This document shows, piece by piece, positions 5,363 to 5,655 of a stretch of 5,655 bases of DNA. How positions within the stretch are numbered: the first letter of the stretch is position 1; every line of letters begins with the position of its first letter. Origin of the DNA: Candidatus Eiseniibacteriota bacterium (GTDB taxonomy: Bacteria > JAFGKV01); NCBI GenBank assembly GCA_025453925.1, contig JALOPK010000226.1, forward strand, positions 1-5,655, in the 5' to 3' direction. The notes below the pieces were generated by a model. That model searched no databases and had not been told where the DNA came from. It was given only the letters and a program-made list of their open reading frames with translations. The translations under genes and the position numbers were made by a program.

Positions 5363-5655
5363 GTCCGACCAGCTCAGACCCACGACGGCACAGGCCACTG
5401 CGCCGGTCTCGTGACTATGGTACATCGCGGCACTCTACGTTTGCTCTAAGAGGGACACTCCCGTCAGCGCGAGTGACGCACAGGTGGTCCTCCGGATGCC
5501 GGGTATGGAAGGAGTCAGTGGAGGTTGGAGAATGGGGCTCGTTGCAGAGCGTGAAGGTGCTACAGGGCGGGTCGCATCAGGTCACGGTGGTCGCATTCCA
5601 GCATGCCGCAGAGAAGGGCTGCACGCGAAGCCTGGCAAGGTTGCTGAAACGATCT

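Larger units (their letters stand above)
5273..5655. other. Region upstream of the pilin operon, no supported gene
   Basis: 383 bases between the FimT-like start and the window edge. The minus-strand extension (residues before 5272) has no pilin or domain features. Near the edge, a plus-strand frame from a GTG at about 5473 stays open to 5655 and includes SHQVTVVAFQHAAEKGC. A minus-strand frame from the edge reads to a TGA near 5578 and then on to a TAG near 5420. Neither shows a recognisable motif or ribosome site, and both have similar third-base GC, so I cannot choose. No tRNA or clear terminator was seen. Confidence 0.4.

Noticed and set aside
5273-5425. Upstream ATG at 5425 for the FimT-like protein
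   Set aside because: It would put 51 residues before a normal prepilin leader; ATG 5272 has GGGAGG at ideal spacing.
1-5655. tRNA, rRNA, CRISPR or insertion sequence
   Set aside because: No cloverleaf motifs, no repeated spacer-like units, no terminal inverted repeats and no transposase-like frames were seen on either strand.

Overview
The window is a GC-rich stretch of bacterial DNA in which every convincing gene lies on the minus strand, so transcription runs from high to low coordinates. In that order it holds four pseudopilin-type genes, a gap of about 450 bases, a small exported protein with a choice-of-anchor D (ASH-like) fold, a frameshifted exported protein with a fibronectin III-like half, and the N-terminal part of a large exported protein with a YQG-type head and Gly-rich repeats. 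The last gene runs off the left edge. No rRNA, tRNA, CRISPR array, transposase or other mobile-element signature was found.

Region by region: 5655-5273 is an upstream region with no gene I can support. It contains a GG-N10-GC match that might be a sigma-54 promoter. 5272-2502 is a tight operon encoding GspH/FimT-like, PilV/GspI-like, PilW/GspJ-like and PilX/DUF4900-like proteins, joined by an ATGA overlap and by stop codons that sit inside or against the next Shine-Dalgarno sequence. 2501-2052 is a gap containing only a doubtful 19-codon ORF with a very strong ribosome site. 2051-1551 is the ASH-like protein. 1484-910 is a secreted protein split by a -1 frame change. 854-1 is the repeat protein.

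Working model: the four pseudopilins would form the initiating (tip) complex of a type IV pilus or type II secretion-like pseudopilus. The three downstream genes, two with clear signal peptides and one with a hydrophobic N-terminus, are candidates for surface or secreted partners. The pilus families are recognised from sequence; the functional link to the downstream proteins is inferred only from neighbourhood and shared strand.

Organism: from memory, the combination of a PilX-type protein carrying a DUF4900-like body, a secreted protein ending its first module in GFW before an FN3 half, and a YQG...TPRQRL head followed by GVxG repeats is typical of uncultured or deep-branching phyla (for example Eisenbacteria-like or other FCB-group lineages, or Armatimonadota). 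This placement is a guess. Two G-run-associated frame problems (near 1259 and 2515) could be real mutations or indel errors in an assembly.
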